Shown here one piece after another: positions 56,750 through 64,000 of a DNA stretch of 64,000 nt. The position numbers were made by a program, and so were the translations under genes. The notes beneath the pieces are model-generated. The model saw only the letters and a list, made by a program, of their open reading frames with translations. It made no database searches and was not told the origin of the DNA. The stretch is from Variovorax sp. PBL-H6 (GTDB taxonomy: Bacteria > Pseudomonadota > Gammaproteobacteria > Burkholderiales > Burkholderiaceae_C). The first letter of the stretch is position 1. Each line of letters begins with the position of its first letter. The stretch covers positions 496,001-560,000 of the forward strand of contig NZ_LR594659.1 in NCBI RefSeq assembly GCF_901827155.1, written 5' to 3'.

Positions 56750-57586
56750 TCATGCAAGCCACTTTCGCAAGCCCGCGCTCAAGGCGTCGGCCATCAGCAC
56801 CAGCAGCAGGAACACGATCAGGATGCTGCAGGCCTCGCCGCCGTTGAGCATTTTCATGGACTGGTCCATCAGCTGGCCCAGGCCGCCGGCACCGACGAAG
56901 CCCATCACCACCGAGGCGCGCACTGCGCATTCCCAGCGGTAGACGGTGTAGGAAGCCAGCTCCTGCGCCGCGCCCGGCAGCAGCCCGTAGAACAGCGCGG
57001 CGATGCGCCCGCTGCCGGCTTCGAGCAGTGCACGGGCGGGCCGCGTGTCGCCCGATTCGAGAATCTCCGCGTAGACCTTGCCGAGCATGCCGCCGTAGGT
57101 GATCGCCAGCGCCAGCACGCCTGCCGCCGGGCCCAGGCCGAAGGCTCGCACCAGCAGCAGCGCCCACACCAGTTCCGGAATCGCGCGCAGCACGGTGAGC
57201 AGGCCGCGCGCCACCGTCCGGATGCCCGCGCCGCGCCATCGCCCGGTGCCGGGCCCGATGCGCGAGATCGACAGCGAGCGCGTCACCACGCAGGCCAGCG
57301 GCACTGCCAGCAGGAAGGCGAGTGCGATGCCCGCGGTCGCCATCGCGAGGGTTTCCAGTGTCGCGCGCGCCAGCAGGCCGAGAAAATCCGCGTTCAGGGC
57401 GGGCGGCAGGAAGCCGGCCAGGAAGGTGCCCATCACGCGCAATGTGCCGGGCGCGAGCAGCGCCTGCGGCTTGAACTCGGCGATCACCAGCATCGGCCAC
57501 AGCATCACCATCGCAAGCAGCAGCGCGGCCAGCCGCCCGCGCGCAAGTGGGTCGCGCAAGGCCGGCGGGTGCTGCACCGCGTTCAT
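56750..57586 (-). CDS. PhnE-type ABC permease (first), putative selenium-oxyanion importer
   Basis: 278 residues beginning [20 protein letters not shown], then several helices. Core motifs are [40 protein letters not shown] and [20 protein letters not shown]. The ATG overlaps the ATPase stop by 4 nt (ATGA). Its partner is the next permease. It acts in the inner membrane. Confidence 0.8.
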   Translation of the reverse strand: MNAVQHPPALRDPLARGRLAALLLAMVMLWPMLVIAEFKPQALLAPGTLRVMGTFLAGFLPPALNADFLGLLARATLETLAMATAGIALAFLLAVPLACVVTRSLSISRIGPGTGRWRGAGIRTVARGLLTVLRAIPELVWALLLVRAFGLGPAAGVLALAITYGGMLGKVYAEILESGDTRPARALLEAGSGRIAALFYGLLPGAAQELASYTVYRWECAVRASVVMGFVGAGGLGQLMDQSMKMLNGGEACSILIVFLLLVLMADALSAGLRKWLA

Positions 57587-58413
57587 CGGCAGAGACCCGG
57601 CAGCACCTGCGCGCGACGCTCCTCGAGCAAGAAGTCCGGCGCCTGGGTCGGCAGCGCGCTGCCCTCGGTTGCATAGAGCTCCTGCAGCATCGTGCGGCTG
57701 ACGGCGGCGGCCGGCGCATCGAAGACCACCACGCCGGCACGCAGGCCGACGATGCGGTCGAACCACTTCAGCGCCAGGTCCACCGCGTGCAGCGAAGCGA
57801 CCAGCGTGGCACCGGTGGACCGGCTCTGCGCGATCAGCTCGCCCACCGCCAGGTCGGCCAGCGCGGGGTCGAGCGCCGACACCGGCTCGTCGGCCAGCAG
57901 CAGTTCGGGCGCCTGGTAGAGCACGCGCGCCATGCCGACGCGCTGCAGCTGGCCGCCGGAAAGCCGGTCGCAGCGGTCGAACAGCCGGTCCGCCAGGTCC
58001 AGCCGGGCCAGCGCGGCCTGCGCGCCGGCGATGTCGCCCGGCACCATCAGCGAGGCCAGGGCGTGCGCGCCCGACCAGGCGCCCAGCCGGCCGGCCAGCA
58101 CCGCCGTGATCACGCGCAGCCGAGGCGGGATCGGCGGCACCTGGTGGATCAGCCCGATGCGCGCGCGCAGCGCCTTCAGTGGGCGGGCGCGCAACTGCCA
58201 CGGCCGCTCGCCCAGCAGCTCGACGCGCCCCTCGCCGGCGCGCAGCGCGCAAGCGGCGATGCGCAGCAGGCTGGTCTTGCCGGCTCCCGAAGGACCGATG
58301 ATGGCTACCCGCGCTCCCCGCGGCACCCGGAGCGTCACGCCCTGCAGTGCGCGCTGCCCGTTGGCATGGACCAGGCCGACGTCCTCCAGCGTGAGCGCGG
58401 CTTCGGCAGTCAA
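57583..58413 (-). CDS. PhnC-type ABC ATPase, putative selenium-oxyanion importer
   Basis: 276 residues from TTG 58413, the only start that both precedes the cassette and clears the binding-protein gene (13-nt gap); the longer frame to the right overlaps that gene. Walker A is [18 protein letters not shown], the Q-loop region [16 protein letters not shown], the signature [16 protein letters not shown] and Walker [14 protein letters not shown], a PhnC-like pattern. It powers the two permeases downstream. Confidence 0.85.
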   Translation of the reverse strand: MTAEAALTLEDVGLVHANGQRALQGVTLRVPRGARVAIIGPSGAGKTSLLRIAACALRAGEGRVELLGERPWQLRARPLKALRARIGLIHQVPPIPPRLRVITAVLAGRLGAWSGAHALASLMVPGDIAGAQAALARLDLADRLFDRCDRLSGGQLQRVGMARVLYQAPELLLADEPVSALDPALADLAVGELIAQSRSTGATLVASLHAVDLALKWFDRIVGLRAGVVVFDAPAAAVSRTMLQELYATEGSALPTQAPDFLLEERRAQVLPGLCR

Positions 58414-58426
58414 CGGCGCGGCCCGC

Positions 58427-59293
58427 CTACTTGATGAGCCCGGCCGAGCGGGCCGCCGACTCGATGCTGTCGTAGTTCGAGGCCTTCGTCGGGATGAACT
58501 TCGAGGCGCGCTGCAGCGCGAGGATCTCGCGGTGCGCGGGGTTGCCCGCATCCAGCTTGAGGAAGGCCTCGGTGAGCTTCTTTTGAACAGCGGGATCGAG
58601 GCCGGGCCTCGCCGTCCAGTTGTAGTCGTAATAGGGCGCGGTGGTGGCCAGCACCCGCACCTTGGAAGCGTTCGGGTTCTTCGCCTCGACCAGCTTGTCC
58701 CAGACCGAGGCGTTGAGCACGCCGGCCTCGGCCCGGCCCGCCGCCACGAAGGCCACCGTGGCGTCGTGCGCACCCGAGTAGGCGACGGTCTTGAAATCTT
58801 TTTCAGGATCGATGCCGGCCTGCAGCAGGAAGTGGCGCGGCATCAGGCTGCCCGAGGTGGAAGAGGGGGCCCCGAAGGTGAAGGTCGCGCCCTTCAGATC
58901 GGCCAGGGTCTTCGCCTTGCTGTCGACCGGCACGATGAACTTGCTGGTGAAGACCTCGTCCTCGGCGCGCTGCACCAGCGGCACCACGCCACCTTGCGTG
59001 CGCAGCCTCGCCTGCACGAAGGTGAAGCCGCCGAGCCAGGCCAGGTCGATCTTGTTGCCGGCCAGGCCCTCGACCACGGCGGCATAGTCGGTGACCGGCG
59101 TGAACTGCACGTCGAGGCCGGTCTCCTTCTTCAGGTACTCGCCCAGCGGCTTGAACTTGCGCTGCAGCTCGGTCGGCGCCTCATCGGGGATGGCCGAGAC
59201 GCGCAGCGTGGTTGGGGTCTGCGCATGGACCGACAGGCCGGCGGCCAGCCCGAGCAGGCACAAGAGGAGGGTCTGGAGGAAGTGTCGTTTCAT
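58427..59293 (-). CDS. PhnD-type binding protein, putative selenate/selenite ABC transporter
   Basis: 288 residues with a signal peptide (residues 1-24, [16 protein letters not shown]). The mature domain has [40 protein letters not shown] and [20 protein letters not shown], the PhnD-like oxyanion-binding fold. Proteins of this exact kind are often annotated as putative selenate binders when they occur by selD. Here senA, senB and a selD gene follow, which supports selenium uptake. It is 33 nt after senA on the same strand, so it may be co-transcribed with senA. Confidence 0.82.
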   Translation of the reverse strand: MKRHFLQTLLLCLLGLAAGLSVHAQTPTTLRVSAIPDEAPTELQRKFKPLGEYLKKETGLDVQFTPVTDYAAVVEGLAGNKIDLAWLGGFTFVQARLRTQGGVVPLVQRAEDEVFTSKFIVPVDSKAKTLADLKGATFTFGAPSSTSGSLMPRHFLLQAGIDPEKDFKTVAYSGAHDATVAFVAAGRAEAGVLNASVWDKLVEAKNPNASKVRVLATTAPYYDYNWTARPGLDPAVQKKLTEAFLKLDAGNPAHREILALQRASKFIPTKASNYDSIESAARSAGLIK

Positions 59294-59326
59294 GAATGGC
59301 GTCGCGGATGGGAAGAGGTCCGCAGT

Positions 59327-60517
59327 TTAAGGAGCCGCGGTCCTGAACCCGGCGAACACATCATTGCGGCCGGGCTGGAAGAAGTTGCGGTAACGCAGGT
59401 CGTGCAGCCGCGCATGCGTGGCGAAGGCGCCGCCGCGCAGTTCCCGGTGGTCACCGAACCATGGGGCGGAATAGTCGCGGTAAGGGCCGGGCGCGAAGCC
59501 CGGATAAGGCGCGAAGGTGCTGGCGGTCCATTCCCACACGCCGTGGCCCCAGGCGAAGCCGGGCTGCGTGGCGGCCGCATGCTCCCATTCGGCGGCCGTG
59601 GGCAGGCGGCGGCCGGCCCAGCGCGCATAGGCCTCGGCTTCCCAGGCGCTCACATGGATCACCGGCTGCGCGGGGTCGAGCGGCAGCCAGCGTTCGAACC
59701 AGCGCGCCTCCCATTGCTGCGAGACGCGGGAGACGCGCCGCCAACGCGCAGGGTGGCTGCGGGACTGCATCGCTCGCCAGCGCCCACCCTCCCCGGGCCA
59801 GAAGCTCGGATCGTCGTACCCGCCGGCTTCCACGAAGCGCAGGTAGCGGCCCGCCGTGACCGGCGTGGCGTCGATCTCGTAGCCCGGCAGGCTGACCGTG
59901 TGCTCGCCGAGTTCGTTGTCGAAGGCGAAGCCGCCGCGCGCCGCGGGCCAGCCGATGCGGGCCTGCGAGGCGGGCACTTCGATCGCGGGCGCATCGGCCA
60001 GCCGCGGCAGCGCGGCGAGCCCGTCGGGCGCGGGGTAGCCCAGCGTCGCGCGCAGCCAGGCGAAAGCCTCGGCGTGCATGTCCTCGTGGAAAAGCGCCAG
60101 TCGATGGAAATAGAGGGCCTCGTCGCTGCCTTCGCAGGTAGCGAGCGCGGCGAGGCAGGCGTCGAGCTGGGCATCGAGGCGCGCGTCGATCTGCTCGCGT
60201 GTCGGCAGCCGCGCGGACCAGCGGGCGATATGGGCCAGCCGCGACGAGTCGAACAGGGCGTCGGGCCCCGCGATGCGCGCCGGCGCACCGGGCTGCACAT
60301 GACCGAGCGCGTCGACCGCGTGCGGGCCGCGCAGCACCCAGAACTCACCGAACCAGGCGAGGTGCGACAACTCCCACGCGACGAGGTTCACGCCGGCTTG
60401 GCGCGGCATCCGCCATTGCATGTCGCTCAGGTCGAAGGTCCAGGCGCGCGTGCGCGCGCGGCATTCGCGCAGTGCGGCTGCGAGCGAGTCGCCGGCGAGG
60501 GTGCGCGCCTCAGCCAT
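59327..60517 (-). CDS. senA: SenA-like selenoneine synthase (EgtB-family)
   Basis: 396 residues. The N-terminal DinB-like domain carries the iron ligands His52 (AWELSHLAWFGEFW), His144 and His148 (LFHEDMHAE). The C-terminal formylglycine-generating-enzyme-like domain has YEIDATPVTAGRYLRFVEAG, RLPTAAEWEHAAATQPGF, GHGVWEWTAS and FFQPGRNDVFAGFRTAAP. EgtB makes the ergothioneine C-S bond. SenA homologues instead join hercynine to a selenosugar to make selenoneine, as described for Variovorax. Adjacent senB and selD support SenA over EgtB. No egtD is in the window, so hercynine must be made elsewhere. ATG 60517 faces senB, 28 nt away. Confidence 0.88.
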   Translation of the reverse strand: MAEARTLAGDSLAAALRECRARTRAWTFDLSDMQWRMPRQAGVNLVAWELSHLAWFGEFWVLRGPHAVDALGHVQPGAPARIAGPDALFDSSRLAHIARWSARLPTREQIDARLDAQLDACLAALATCEGSDEALYFHRLALFHEDMHAEAFAWLRATLGYPAPDGLAALPRLADAPAIEVPASQARIGWPAARGGFAFDNELGEHTVSLPGYEIDATPVTAGRYLRFVEAGGYDDPSFWPGEGGRWRAMQSRSHPARWRRVSRVSQQWEARWFERWLPLDPAQPVIHVSAWEAEAYARWAGRRLPTAAEWEHAAATQPGFAWGHGVWEWTASTFAPYPGFAPGPYRDYSAPWFGDHRELRGGAFATHARLHDLRYRNFFQPGRNDVFAGFRTAAP

Positions 60518-60545
60518 GCCGACCTTGCCCTGCCAGAATCGACCG

Positions 60546-61508
60546 ATGAGCAAGAAGCCGCGGGTGCTGATCGTCTCGCCCGCGCTGGCGGATGCGAACA
60601 ATGGCAACTGGCGTACCGCTTCGCGCTGGGCCTCGTTTCTCTCGGGCGTGGCCGAGGTCGAGATCGCGCGGTCCTGGAACGGCACGGCCTGCGACGCCAT
60701 GATCGCCCTGCATGCCCGCCGCTCCGCCGAGGCCATCTCGCAGCTGCGCGCGGCGCGGCCGGGCTGCCCGATCGCGCTGGTCCTGACCGGCACCGACGTG
60801 TATCGCGACATCGAAGAGAACGAGGCTGCCCGGCATTCGCTGCAGTGTGCCAGCCAACTGGTGGTGCTGCAGCCTGATGCGCTCGATCGCCTCGGCGCGG
60901 CCGAGCGCGCGAAGTGCCGGGTCATCCTGCAGTCGGCCGCCCGGCTGCGCCGCGGCGCAGCGGTTCGCAGCTTCAACCTGGTTGCGGTCGGGCATCTGCG
61001 CGACGAGAAGGACCCGCTCACCCTGATGGCCGCCGCGCGCCGCTTGCCCGCGACAACGCCGATCCGCATCGTCCACATCGGCGACGCGCTCGCGCCTGAG
61101 CTCGGCGATGCGGCGCGCCGCACGATGGCCGAGTGTCCGAACTACTGCTGGTTCGGCGGGCTCCCGCCCGACGCGACGCGGCGCTGGATCGCGCGCGGCC
61201 GGGCGTTGGTGCACATGAGCCGGATGGAGGGCGGCGCGCAGGTCGTGATCGAGGCCGTGCGCTCGGGCGTGCCGGTGCTGGCCAGCCGCATCGGCGGCAA
61301 TCTGGGGCTGCTGGGCGCGGACTACGAGGGCTGCTTTCCGGCCGGCGACGCCGCGGCGCTGGCGGCGCTGATGGAACGCTTCGCGGCCGAACCCGCCTTC
61401 GCGGCGCGCCTGGCAGCGCAGTGCGCGCTGCGCGAGCCGCTGTTCACCCCGGTGGCCGAACGTGAATGCGTGCGGCGCCTGCTGCGCGATCTGCTCGCGC
61501 CACCATAA
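60546..61508 (+). CDS. senB: SenB-like selenosugar synthase (glycosyltransferase)
   Basis: 320 residues with a GT-B glycosyltransferase fold (TIGR04348-like). The N-terminal domain starts PRVLIVSPALADANNGNWRT and has LVLTGTDVYRDIEENEAARH. The C-terminal nucleotide-sugar domain has FNLVAVGHLRDEKDPLTLMA, HMSRMEGGAQVVIEAVRSGV and PVLASRIGGNLGLLG. SenB forms a C-Se bond from selenophosphate and a UDP-sugar to give the selenosugar donor for SenA. It is divergent from senA and 27 nt upstream of selD/senC. Confidence 0.88.
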   Translation: MSKKPRVLIVSPALADANNGNWRTASRWASFLSGVAEVEIARSWNGTACDAMIALHARRSAEAISQLRAARPGCPIALVLTGTDVYRDIEENEAARHSLQCASQLVVLQPDALDRLGAAERAKCRVILQSAARLRRGAAVRSFNLVAVGHLRDEKDPLTLMAAARRLPATTPIRIVHIGDALAPELGDAARRTMAECPNYCWFGGLPPDATRRWIARGRALVHMSRMEGGAQVVIEAVRSGVPVLASRIGGNLGLLGADYEGCFPAGDAAALAALMERFAAEPAFAARLAAQCALREPLFTPVAERECVRRLLRDLLAPP

Positions 61509-61535
61509 TTGGCCAGACCTCGAAAGCGAGACACC

Positions 61536-62597
61536 ATGAACGATCGAATCACCGCCCCGGCCATCCGCCTCACCAGCTTTTCTCACGGAGGCGGCTGCGG
61601 CTGCAAGATCGCGCCGGGCGTGCTGTCGGAAATCCTGCGAAACAGCGGCAGCGGCATCATCCCGCCCGAGCTGCTGGTCGGCATCGAGACCGCCGACGAC
61701 GCCGCGGTGTACCAGCTCAACGACGAGCAGGCGCTGATCGCCACCACCGATTTCTTCATGCCGATCGTCGACGACCCCTACGACTTCGGCCGCATCGCCG
61801 CGACGAACGCCATCAGCGATGTCTACGCCATGGGCGGCACGCCGATCATGGCGCTGGCGCTGGTCGCGATGCCGGTCAACCAGTTGCCGCTGGAGGTCAT
61901 CGGCGAGGTGGTGCGCGGCGGCCAGGCGGTGTGCCGCGAAGCCGGCATCCCGATCGCGGGCGGTCACACGATCGACTCGGTCGAGCCGATCTACGGGCTG
62001 GTCGTCATGGGGCTGGTGCACCCGAAACGCCTCAAGCGCAATGCCGATGCGAAGGCGGGCGACGTGCTGGTGCTCGGCAAGCCGTTGGGCGTGGGCGTGC
62101 TGTCGGCTGCGCTCAAGAAAGAGAAGCTCGACGCGGAGGGCTATGCGCAGCTGGTTGCCAACACCACGCGGCTCAACAAGCCGGGCATCGCATTGGCCGC
62201 GCTCGAGGGCGTGCATGCGCTGACCGACGTGACCGGCTTCGGCCTGGCCGGCCACATGCTCGAAATGGCCCGCGGCGCCGGACTGCGGGCGGTGATCGAC
62301 TGGCCGCTGGTGCCGCTGCTGCCCCGTGTCGCCGAGATGGCGGCCGACGGCTTCGTCACCGGCGCCTCGGGCCGCAACTGGGCCGGCTATGGCGCCGAGG
62401 TGCAGCTCGATGCCGCGCTGCCGCCGGTCGCGCAGGATCTGCTGAGCGACCCGCAGACCTCGGGCGGGCTGCTCGTGAGCTGCGCACCTGACAGCGTGGC
62501 GCAGGTGCTGGCGTTGTTCCACGAACAAGGCTTCGACGCCGCCTGTGCGATCGGCCGCATGGAGGCTGGGCCCGCCGGTCTGCGCGTCAACGCGTAG
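61536..62597 (+). CDS. selD: selenide, water dikinase (SelD/SenC)
   Basis: 353 residues. The active-site loop is SHGGGCGCKIAPG, with Cys21 at the catalytic position and Lys24 beside it, a cysteine rather than a selenocysteine form. Other SelD features are DDAAVYQLNDEQALIATTDF, GRIAATNAISDVYAMGGTPI, GGHTIDSVEPIYGL and LTDVTGFGLAGHMLEMARGA. It makes selenophosphate from selenide and ATP. Directly downstream of senB it supplies the selenosugar step (senC). It could also serve selenoprotein or selenouridine synthesis, but no selA/selB is in the window. Confidence 0.95.
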   Translation: MNDRITAPAIRLTSFSHGGGCGCKIAPGVLSEILRNSGSGIIPPELLVGIETADDAAVYQLNDEQALIATTDFFMPIVDDPYDFGRIAATNAISDVYAMGGTPIMALALVAMPVNQLPLEVIGEVVRGGQAVCREAGIPIAGGHTIDSVEPIYGLVVMGLVHPKRLKRNADAKAGDVLVLGKPLGVGVLSAALKKEKLDAEGYAQLVANTTRLNKPGIALAALEGVHALTDVTGFGLAGHMLEMARGAGLRAVIDWPLVPLLPRVAEMAADGFVTGASGRNWAGYGAEVQLDAALPPVAQDLLSDPQTSGGLLVSCAPDSVAQVLALFHEQGFDAACAIGRMEAGPAGLRVNA

Positions 62598-62695
62598 CGA
62601 ACTTCGAAGAAATTGGGGCAGTTGGCCTAACTATCCGACGCTTCTAGTTTTCAAGGCCTAGGGCTTTGCGAAGAAGATGCGGCCATCGCGTCGGA

Positions 62696-62738
62696 AACAT
62701 GACGCGAGCGATGACGGGATGGTTCCCGGCGTCATGTT
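62696..62738. promoter_or_regulatory. nested inverted repeat upstream of the phasin-like gene
   Basis: AACATGACGC (62696-62705) pairs perfectly with GCGTCATGTT (62729-62738), and an inner CGGGA-TGGT-TCCCG stem sits against the right arm. It lies 25 nt before the ATG at 62764, so it is either a leader-RNA hairpin or an operator overlapping the promoter. The rest of the 166-nt gap after selD shows nothing else. Confidence 0.5.
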
Positions 62739-62763
62739 CTCATCCCACTTCAAGGAAATCGTC

Positions 62764-63315
62764 ATGTCCACGCAAAACTTCTCCAGCGCCGCCGTCCACG
62801 TGGTTGGCCAGTACAACGAGGCCGGCAAGACCCTCATCGGCGCCTATCGCGCCGGCGCTCATCGCCTGCTGAACGGCGCCGCTTCGCGCTCCAGCGAATT
62901 CCTCAATGCCCGCCAGCTGCCGCTGGTGAGCGAGACCTTGAAGGCCCGCCTGATCGGCGCGCAGGAGAAGGTCAACGGCTTCCTGGCCAACCGGCTCGAC
63001 ATCGACACGGGTCGCGTGGTCGCGGTGCTGGATCGCATCGCCGGCACGACCACGAGCGGTATCGAATCGGCCGCCAACGCCGCTGCCCGCATCGAGTCGC
63101 CCTTGGGCGGCTCGGTGCTGCAGGCGCTGGGCAACCTGCACCAGCCGATCGCCGCTGTCTCGGTGCAGATCGCTGACCGCATCGCCGCCGGCGCCAAGCA
63201 GATCGAGAGTCGCGTGGCAGGTACCTCCGACGAAGCTGCGCCGGTCAAGACCATGAAGACCAAAGCCCGCACGGCCGTGCGCCGCCCGGTGCGCACCGCC
63301 CGCAAGGCCGCCTGA
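62764..63315 (+). CDS. phasin-like protein, 183 aa
   Basis: Begins MSTQNFSSAAVHVVGQYNEA after the ribosome site AAGGAAA. It is mostly amphipathic helix, rich in Ala, with no cysteine, and has a basic Lys/Arg/Ala tail (KARTAVRRPVRTARKAA). This composition fits polyhydroxyalkanoate granule-associated proteins or nucleoid-binding tails. The next gene is a second phasin-like protein, which supports the assignment. The family is not recognised with certainty. Confidence 0.55.
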   Translation: MSTQNFSSAAVHVVGQYNEAGKTLIGAYRAGAHRLLNGAASRSSEFLNARQLPLVSETLKARLIGAQEKVNGFLANRLDIDTGRVVAVLDRIAGTTTSGIESAANAAARIESPLGGSVLQALGNLHQPIAAVSVQIADRIAAGAKQIESRVAGTSDEAAPVKTMKTKARTAVRRPVRTARKAA

Positions 63316-63376
63316 GCGCAAGCGCTACGGCGCGCCGGCCGGCCCTCTTTCCGATCGACCTGTCCTGGAGCAACGC

Positions 63377-63847
63377 ATGGCAACTCGCCGCGATGAAACT
63401 GTCAGCCTGAAGAAGAAGGCGTCCATCGCCGGCAAGAAGGCCGTGGTTGCCAGGAAGACGGCGGCGCCGCGCAAGAAGGCGGCGCCGGCGAAGAAACTGG
63501 TGCCCGCCAGGAAGGCAGCGCAAGACAACAAGCAGCCAGGCGCACAAGGCCTGCTGCGAGCCGGGCTCAAGGCCTTGGGCAACGTGCGTGACGACGTGGT
63601 CAAGCGCCAGACCAACGTCATCGAGAGTCTGCTCGGCATGGGCCAGGCCAAAGGCGACGGGACGCCGCGCGGCTTCGCGCTCGAAAGCTTCGGTATCCGC
63701 AAGTTCGAGGACGTGTTCGATCAGCGCGTCGCCACGGCCCTGCAGCGGCTGGGCATGCCAACGGCGCAGGAGGTCCAGGAACTTCGCGAGCAGATCAAGC
63801 GTCTGCTCGAACACCTGGAACGCATCGAGTCCGGCCGCAAACGCTGA
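63377..63847 (+). CDS. PhaF/PhaI-type polyhydroxyalkanoate granule protein
   Basis: 156 residues. The N-terminal 45 residues are a Lys/Ala-rich low-complexity stretch (KKKASIAGKKAVVARKTAAP), the kind of segment that binds DNA in PhaF, although in PhaF it is C-terminal. A phasin domain follows (LLRAGLKALGNVRDDVVKRQ, ATALQRLGMPTAQEVQELRE) and ends in a coiled coil (IKRLLEHLERIESG). It would coat PHA granules in the cytoplasm. GGAG precedes the ATG. The reversed order of basic tail and phasin domain is a small oddity. Confidence 0.7.
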   Translation: MATRRDETVSLKKKASIAGKKAVVARKTAAPRKKAAPAKKLVPARKAAQDNKQPGAQGLLRAGLKALGNVRDDVVKRQTNVIESLLGMGQAKGDGTPRGFALESFGIRKFEDVFDQRVATALQRLGMPTAQEVQELREQIKRLLEHLERIESGRKR

Positions 63848-63863
63848 CAAGCCTGTCGAGACC

Positions 63864-64000
63864 GTGGCGAGTCCCACCACCCGCGAGCGCATCCTCGAGA
63901 CCAGCCTGGCGCTGTTCAACGCGCAGGGGCTCGCCGCCGTGTCCACGCACCGCATCGCGGCCGAGCTGGAGATGAGCTCCGGCAACCTGCACTACCACTT
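63864..64000 (+). CDS. TetR-family regulator, 5' part only
   Basis: Starts at GTG 63864, 16 nt after the phasin stop, and runs off the window. The visible 45 codons read ASPTTRERILETSLALFNAQ and then a helix-turn-helix ending MSSGNLHYH, the hallmark of TetR DNA-binding domains. It probably regulates nearby lipid or granule genes; that is a guess from position. Confidence 0.8.
   Translation, partial: MASPTTRERILETSLALFNAQGLAAVSTHRIAAELEMSSGNLHYH

Noticed and set aside
59327..60517. Plain ergothioneine EgtB
   Set aside because: The fold is the same, but adjacency to senB and selD and the importer makes SenA the better call.
57932..60877. A 981-codon plus-strand frame across the transporter and senA
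   Set aside because: It is antisense to four genes with clear motifs, and its composition (Arg/Gly/Glu-rich) is typical of a shadow frame.

Overview
The window is about 64 kb of high-GC bacterial DNA, almost fully coding, with close gene packing and many GTG/TTG starts. Gene content points to Betaproteobacteria, Burkholderiales, Comamonadaceae. The best single guess is Variovorax or a near relative: split pntAA/pntAB/pntB, pilT/pilU beside yggS, rsmI-yraN-diaA-dolP, a senABC selenoneine locus, a DUF2242-type lipoprotein and a family-specific extragenic repeat. This is inferred from content; no 16S or tRNA gene is present.

Layout. 53-6051 is a tight seven-gene plus-strand operon: ABC ATPase, opine-dehydrogenase-like enzyme, dipicolinate-synthase-A-like enzyme, hydantoinase/dihydroorotase-type amidohydrolase, an unrecognised protein, a 4-oxalocrotonate tautomerase and an isochorismatase-VOC fusion. 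It looks like an undescribed catabolic route for a small cyclic N-heterocycle or opine-like compound. 6154-9107 is the proton-translocating transhydrogenase, whose middle gene has lost its stop codon frame. 9169-13279 (minus) holds a D-amino-acid dehydrogenase behind a tandem glycine riboswitch, a trehalase and a glucose-dehydrogenase-like SDR. 13636-16375 holds a phospholipid N-methyltransferase and a TPP enzyme.

16482-33254 is a sugar island. It has an aldose epimerase, lactonase, SDR sugar dehydrogenase, GbpR-like LysR regulator, alpha-ketoglutarate-semialdehyde dehydrogenase, two complete sugar ABC importers (YtfQRT-YjfF and ChvE-GguAB, one nested inside the other), an L-arabonate-type IlvD/Edd dehydratase and a DapA-type 2-keto-3-deoxy sugar acid dehydratase. 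Together they make a non-phosphorylative pentose pathway (L-arabinose or a relative to alpha-ketoglutarate). 34057-41373 is an Rhs locus: a 2079-residue exported YD-repeat protein with a variable C-terminal toxin tail, an adjacent candidate immunity gene, a tiny coupled ORF, a decayed second toxin tail and a small YD-repeat protein.

41541-49028 carries housekeeping genes (rsmI, yraN, diaA, dolP, a beta-hydroxyacid dehydrogenase, pilU, pilT, yggS) and two tandem arrays of a 95-96 bp hairpin-rich repeat. A ninth, inverted copy lies in the sugar importer operon. 49120-55866 is proline/glutamate/arginine catabolism (putA, gdhA, rocF) with small unknown genes and a low-GC patch. 55897-62597 is a selenium locus: a PhnCDE-type importer, probably for selenium oxyanions, next to senA, senB and a selD/senC gene for selenoneine. 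The window ends with two phasin-like genes and the start of a TetR-family regulator.
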